A stretch of 9,238 nucleotides of DNA from Thermoplasmatota archaeon (GTDB lineage Archaea; Thermoplasmatota; Thermoplasmata; UBA10834). Under the pieces are notes generated by a model that made no database searches, had not been told where the DNA came from, and was given only the letters and a program-made list of their open reading frames with translations. The position numbers were made by a program, and so were the translations under genes. Location of the stretch: the NCBI GenBank assembly GCA_030836605.1, contig JAUPMC010000167.1, positions 1 through 9,238 on the forward strand. The letters are read 5' to 3'. Shown here in pieces: positions 7,297-9,238 of the stretch (the stretch's first letter is position 1; each line of letters starts with the position of its first letter).

Positions 7297-8016
7297 TCAG
7301 ATCTCCATCTCACCATTGTCGATCCTGGACGCGTATGACAGGAGTTGCTGCCCGTTGGGCCTGAACTGGGAGTAGTGTCGGACCGCCGCGGAGACAGCGC
7401 CCGCCAGGTCTCCCGACCGGCGTTGCCCCGAGCAGGCCCAGTACCTGTCCGCCAGGTGTCCGGCGAAGGCAATCTTCTGTGACGTGAAGACGGGGTCGGT
7501 CATCATGGCGCTCGCGCACATCTGCCCCAAGTCCAAGAGCGTGTCGCCATGGACCGCCTCTTCGAAATCGAGACCGACAACCTCCGATTCGGTAATGATG
7601 AAGTTCCTCAGGATTGTGTCCCCACGCGCCAGCCCGAAGTCGAACACTGTGTGGAAGCGGGCCAGCCATCGCGCGAGGGAGTCCGCGAGCCTCTCCAGCT
7701 CACACGTGAGGCCGAGCTTCGACGGCTGGGCGACCAAGCTGTCGAACAGGTCTCCAGCGACGCGCCCATCGACCGGAGTCATCACGAACGCTCCTTCAAG
7801 GAGCGACACCGGGACCGGGACTGCGACGCCCTTCCTGCTGCAGTCCTGCAGGATGCCGAACTCGATTGCCGCCCGTTCCCGCCACTCCCCCCTGAAGACC
7901 TTCACGACGTAGGGTCTGCCTTCGACGACCGTCCTGAAGACGCGGTTCTTCTTGCTAAGGAAGAAAGGTCCTGTTCGACCCTTCTCTAGATTGTCGAGCG
8001 AGAAGGCGGTTGGCAC
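7297..8016 (-). CDS. Small atypical kinase, Bud32/aminoglycoside-phosphotransferase-like fold
   Basis: A 239-residue protein read from a GTG start at 8016, with GGTGAG at 8023-8028 about 6-7 bases upstream. Kinase-fold landmarks are the YVVKVF strand with the likely ATP-binding Lys39, Glu52 in the following helix, a catalytic-loop-like RGD133-x4-N138, and a metal-binding LD150FE in place of DFG. A (D/G)DTLLDLGQ stretch follows, as in APH/Bud32/Kdo-kinase-like proteins. The residue before GD133 is Arg where most family members have His. The length suits a minimal one-domain kinase. The substrate could be a protein or a small molecule. The convergent position beside a possible thiamine-precursor transporter is not enough to call it a thiamine or choline kinase. 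The fold is likely; the function is unknown. Confidence 0.7.
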   Translation of the reverse strand: MPTAFSLDNLEKGRTGPFFLSKKNRVFRTVVEGRPYVVKVFRGEWRERAAIEFGILQDCSRKGVAVPVPVSLLEGAFVMTPVDGRVAGDLFDSLVAQPSKLGLTCELERLADSLARWLARFHTVFDFGLARGDTILRNFIITESEVVGLDFEEAVHGDTLLDLGQMCASAMMTDPVFTSQKIAFAGHLADRYWACSGQRRSGDLAGAVSAAVRHYSQFRPNGQQLLSYASRIDNGEMEI

Positions 8017-8050
8017 GGGACTCTCACCACAGGGACATGAACAACGCCCC

Positions 8051-8060
8051 CCATAATGAT
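8051..8060 (-). promoter_or_regulatory. Weak TATA-like element for the kinase gene
   Basis: On the minus strand this reads ATCATTATGG. It sits about 35-44 bases before the GTG at 8016, so a transcript start near 8028-8030 would give a short leader that still includes the GGTGAG site. The match to an archaeal TATA box is poor, and I list it because it is the only AT-rich patch in the right place. Confidence 0.25.
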
Positions 8061-8155
8061 TGATGGGCGCGCAACTGCCAAGCGAGCATCCTGACGCACC
8101 GGCCTGGCCTTCCGCGCAGGCGCTGTTATCGGAGCTGAGAACGAAGCGAGCACAG

Positions 8156-8163
8156 ATATATAT
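8156..8163 (+). promoter_or_regulatory. Archaeal TATA box for the Spo0M-like gene
   Basis: An ATATATAT run stands out in GC-rich surroundings in the divergent intergenic region (8017-8198). Transcription would be expected to start about 25 bases downstream, near 8185. That leaves a leader of roughly 14 bases before ATG 8199, with a GGTG at 8190-8193 as a possible ribosome site. Nothing else clear was seen in this 182-bp region. Confidence 0.65.
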
Positions 8164-8198
8164 CCCGCAGGCTCTAGAGACCCCCCAACGGTGTCAAT

Positions 8199-8639
8199 AT
8201 GGGATTCTTAGACAAGATGAAGTCCGCCGGTGCAGCTGTCACGGGCGGCTCAGCCAAAGTGAGCATCGAATACCCGCACCAACCTCTGAAGCCTGGAGAC
8301 TCCCTGTCTGTCAAGGTGACCATCATGTCCATGGGCAAGGAGGTCAAGTCCGGGGGTGTCTTCATCGACATCCACGCGTCCGAGGCAGGCCAGATCAAGT
8401 GCAAGCACTGTGGACAGATGACGCAGGTCCAGCAGGAGACCATCAAGCAGGCGATACCGGTCGGGCCGGCTTTCGTCCTCCAGCCGAACGAGACGAAGGT
8501 GGTGGAGGCGACCATCCAGCTGCCCGCGGGACAGCCGTCATACAACGGCCAGGTCAGGCACGAGTGGAAGATCCGTGGCAGGCTCGACGCCTTCGGGAAC
8601 GACCCTGACTCCGGGTTCCAGATGATCGAAGTGCGCTGA
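8199..8639 (+). CDS. Spo0M/arrestin-like small protein with a CxxC pair
   Basis: A 146-residue cytoplasmic protein with no signal peptide or membrane helix. After a short N-terminal helix (MGFLDKMKSAG) it is mostly beta strand. Features of the Spo0M/arrestin-like fold are the early 'VSIEYP-x5-PGDSLSVKVTI' strand pair, alternating hydrophobic strands, and near the end a 'P-x-G-x2-SYNG' loop followed by 'HEWKIRGRLDAFGNDPDS', the usual place of the last conserved strand and Asp-rich turn. A C68-K-H-C71 pair in the middle is not a general family feature and could bind metal or form a disulfide. It has its own promoter and stands alone between convergent and divergent neighbours. Its biological role is unknown; bacterial Spo0M affects sporulation and cell morphology, which need not apply in an archaeon. 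The family call is moderate. Confidence 0.6.
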   Translation: MGFLDKMKSAGAAVTGGSAKVSIEYPHQPLKPGDSLSVKVTIMSMGKEVKSGGVFIDIHASEAGQIKCKHCGQMTQVQQETIKQAIPVGPAFVLQPNETKVVEATIQLPAGQPSYNGQVRHEWKIRGRLDAFGNDPDSGFQMIEVR

Positions 8640-8651
8640 CAAATCTCTTCT

Positions 8652-8690
8652 GGCCGACTTTCTTTCTCATGTCGGCCGAGTGTTTTCATT
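8652..8690. terminator. Hairpin and T-rich tracts between convergent genes
   Basis: A perfect 7-bp inverted repeat, GGCCGAC (8652-8658) with GTCGGCC (8671-8677), encloses a 12-base pyrimidine-rich loop (TTTCTTTCTCAT). It is followed by TGTTTTCATT (8681-8690). It lies in the 60-bp gap between two convergent stops. The T-rich tracts on the plus strand suit termination of the Spo0M-like gene, because archaeal termination depends mainly on T tracts. The stem itself could serve either strand. Confidence 0.5.
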
Positions 8691-8699
8691 CCCGCGTCG

Positions 8700-9238
8700 T
8701 CAGCGCTCTGAGGGACGCCTGAACTCGAGCCGCCTCCGGTCGAACCCTCTCGCATACTCTTTCAACAGGGCAGACAGGCCTTTCTCGAGCTCCGGCCCGA
8801 GCGGCTCAGGCGTATGAGACTCCAGGACCGCGTCCATACGCGCCTTGGCCCTCTCGTCAGCGCGCCTGGCCCCACTGGCCTCCCACTGTTGCCGGGTCAT
8901 CCTATCCGAGAGCTTGGGGACGAGGTGCTCCCTCTTGAACTGCGCCAGGGTCTCCTTGTGCTTGAGGAAGTTGCCCTGCGGGCCTATCTTGCCGATGACA
9001 TCTACGGACAACGAACCCTCGTCCACCCGGATGCCCTCCGCTATCCTCATCACATTCGACGCGATCTCGTCGTCAATCATGAGCTGGACCGGGGAGAACG
9101 CGTTGAACGCCTCCGTGGACCCCATGAACAGTTCCGCGAAATCGGCTCCCGAGAGGGCCGCCATCAACGCCGCCTGCGTCTTCTCGTAGGAGGTCTGGGC
9201 GTCGACCGTCTTGGAATCGCTCTGGACGCCCATGTCGC
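8700..9238 (-). CDS. MttB-family (COG5598-type) methyltransferase, C-terminal part, non-pyrrolysine
   Basis: About 179 residues of the C-terminal part are present; the start lies beyond the right edge. The segment GVQSDSK-x2-DAQ-x2-YEK aligns with the Methanosarcina trimethylamine methyltransferase segment GSOSDAK-x3-DQAGHEK. The 'QLMIDDEI' motif matches 'QLVIDNDI', and the later (V/A)D-x-I-x-K-(I/V)G-x-x-x-(N)FL motif is also shared. The pyrrolysine (O) column holds Gln, codon CAG at 9222-9224 on the minus strand. Pyl-free members of this family demethylate quaternary amines such as glycine betaine and pass the methyl group to a corrinoid protein; others remain uncharacterised. The chain ends normally with TGA, after a basic tail (RR-x-EFRRPSER) longer than in Methanosarcina MttB. 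Family membership is secure, and the substrate cannot be told from this part. Confidence 0.85.
   Translation of the reverse strand, partial: DMGVQSDSKTVDAQTSYEKTQAALMAALSGADFAELFMGSTEAFNAFSPVQLMIDDEIASNVMRIAEGIRVDEGSLSVDVIGKIGPQGNFLKHKETLAQFKREHLVPKLSDRMTRQQWEASGARRADERAKARMDAVLESHTPEPLGPELEKGLSALLKEYARGFDRRRLEFRRPSER

Noticed and set aside
8060..8608. A 182-residue plus-strand frame overlapping the Spo0M-like gene
   Set aside because: It begins before the TATA box of the real gene, has an unstructured composition and lies in a different frame from the arrestin-like protein.
1..9238. tRNA/rRNA genes, CRISPR arrays, transposases or direct DNA repeats
   Set aside because: Reading both strands showed no cloverleaf-like sequence, regularly spaced repeats, transposase motifs or terminal inverted repeats.

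Overview
The window looks like high-GC archaeal chromosomal DNA, most likely from a Thermoplasmatota-type lineage; that assignment is an inference. Supporting signs are an archaeal TATA box just upstream of a short-leader gene, frequent AGG (Arg) and ATA (Ile) codons, membrane-anchored surface proteins dense in N-glycosylation sequons, tight operons with GGAGG/GGTGA-type ribosome binding sites, and the C-terminal third of an MttB-family corrinoid methyltransferase.

Positions 22-7294 form one tightly packed five-gene plus-strand operon. In order it encodes: (1) an 828-residue N-terminally anchored surface protein with five tandem sulfite-oxidase-fold-like (molybdopterin-binding-domain-like) modules; (2) an anchored extracytoplasmic calcineurin-like phosphoesterase with a sixth module at its C-terminus; (3) a YkoE-type ECF-transporter S component carrying an extra membrane helix and a seventh module; (4) a YkoD-type double ABC ATPase; (5) a YkoC/CbiQ-type T component. 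Genes 3-5 are the complete ykoEDC-type ECF set, which in bacteria is linked to thiamine-precursor (hydroxymethylpyrimidine) uptake. The unusual part is that one extracellular domain family recurs in the surface protein, the phosphoesterase and the S component itself. This suggests an ECF importer with its own outside capture and processing layer, although ECF importers normally have no extracellular binding protein. The modules lack a cysteine where Mo enzymes of this fold have their metal ligand, so they are probably ligand-binding or structural rather than redox enzymes.

Positions 7297-8016 (minus) hold an atypical small kinase of the Bud32/APH-like fold, convergent with the operon at 2 bp. 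A 182-bp divergent intergenic region (8017-8198) carries a clear TATA box for the next gene. Positions 8199-8639 (plus) hold a small Spo0M/arrestin-like protein with a CxxC pair. A hairpin followed by T-rich sequence lies at 8652-8690. Positions 8700-9238 (minus) hold the C-terminal part of an MttB-family (COG5598-type) methyltransferase running off the window. At the position where Methanosarcina MttB has pyrrolysine it has glutamine (CAG), so it is a non-pyrrolysine homologue.

No tRNA, rRNA, CRISPR array or insertion sequence was seen.
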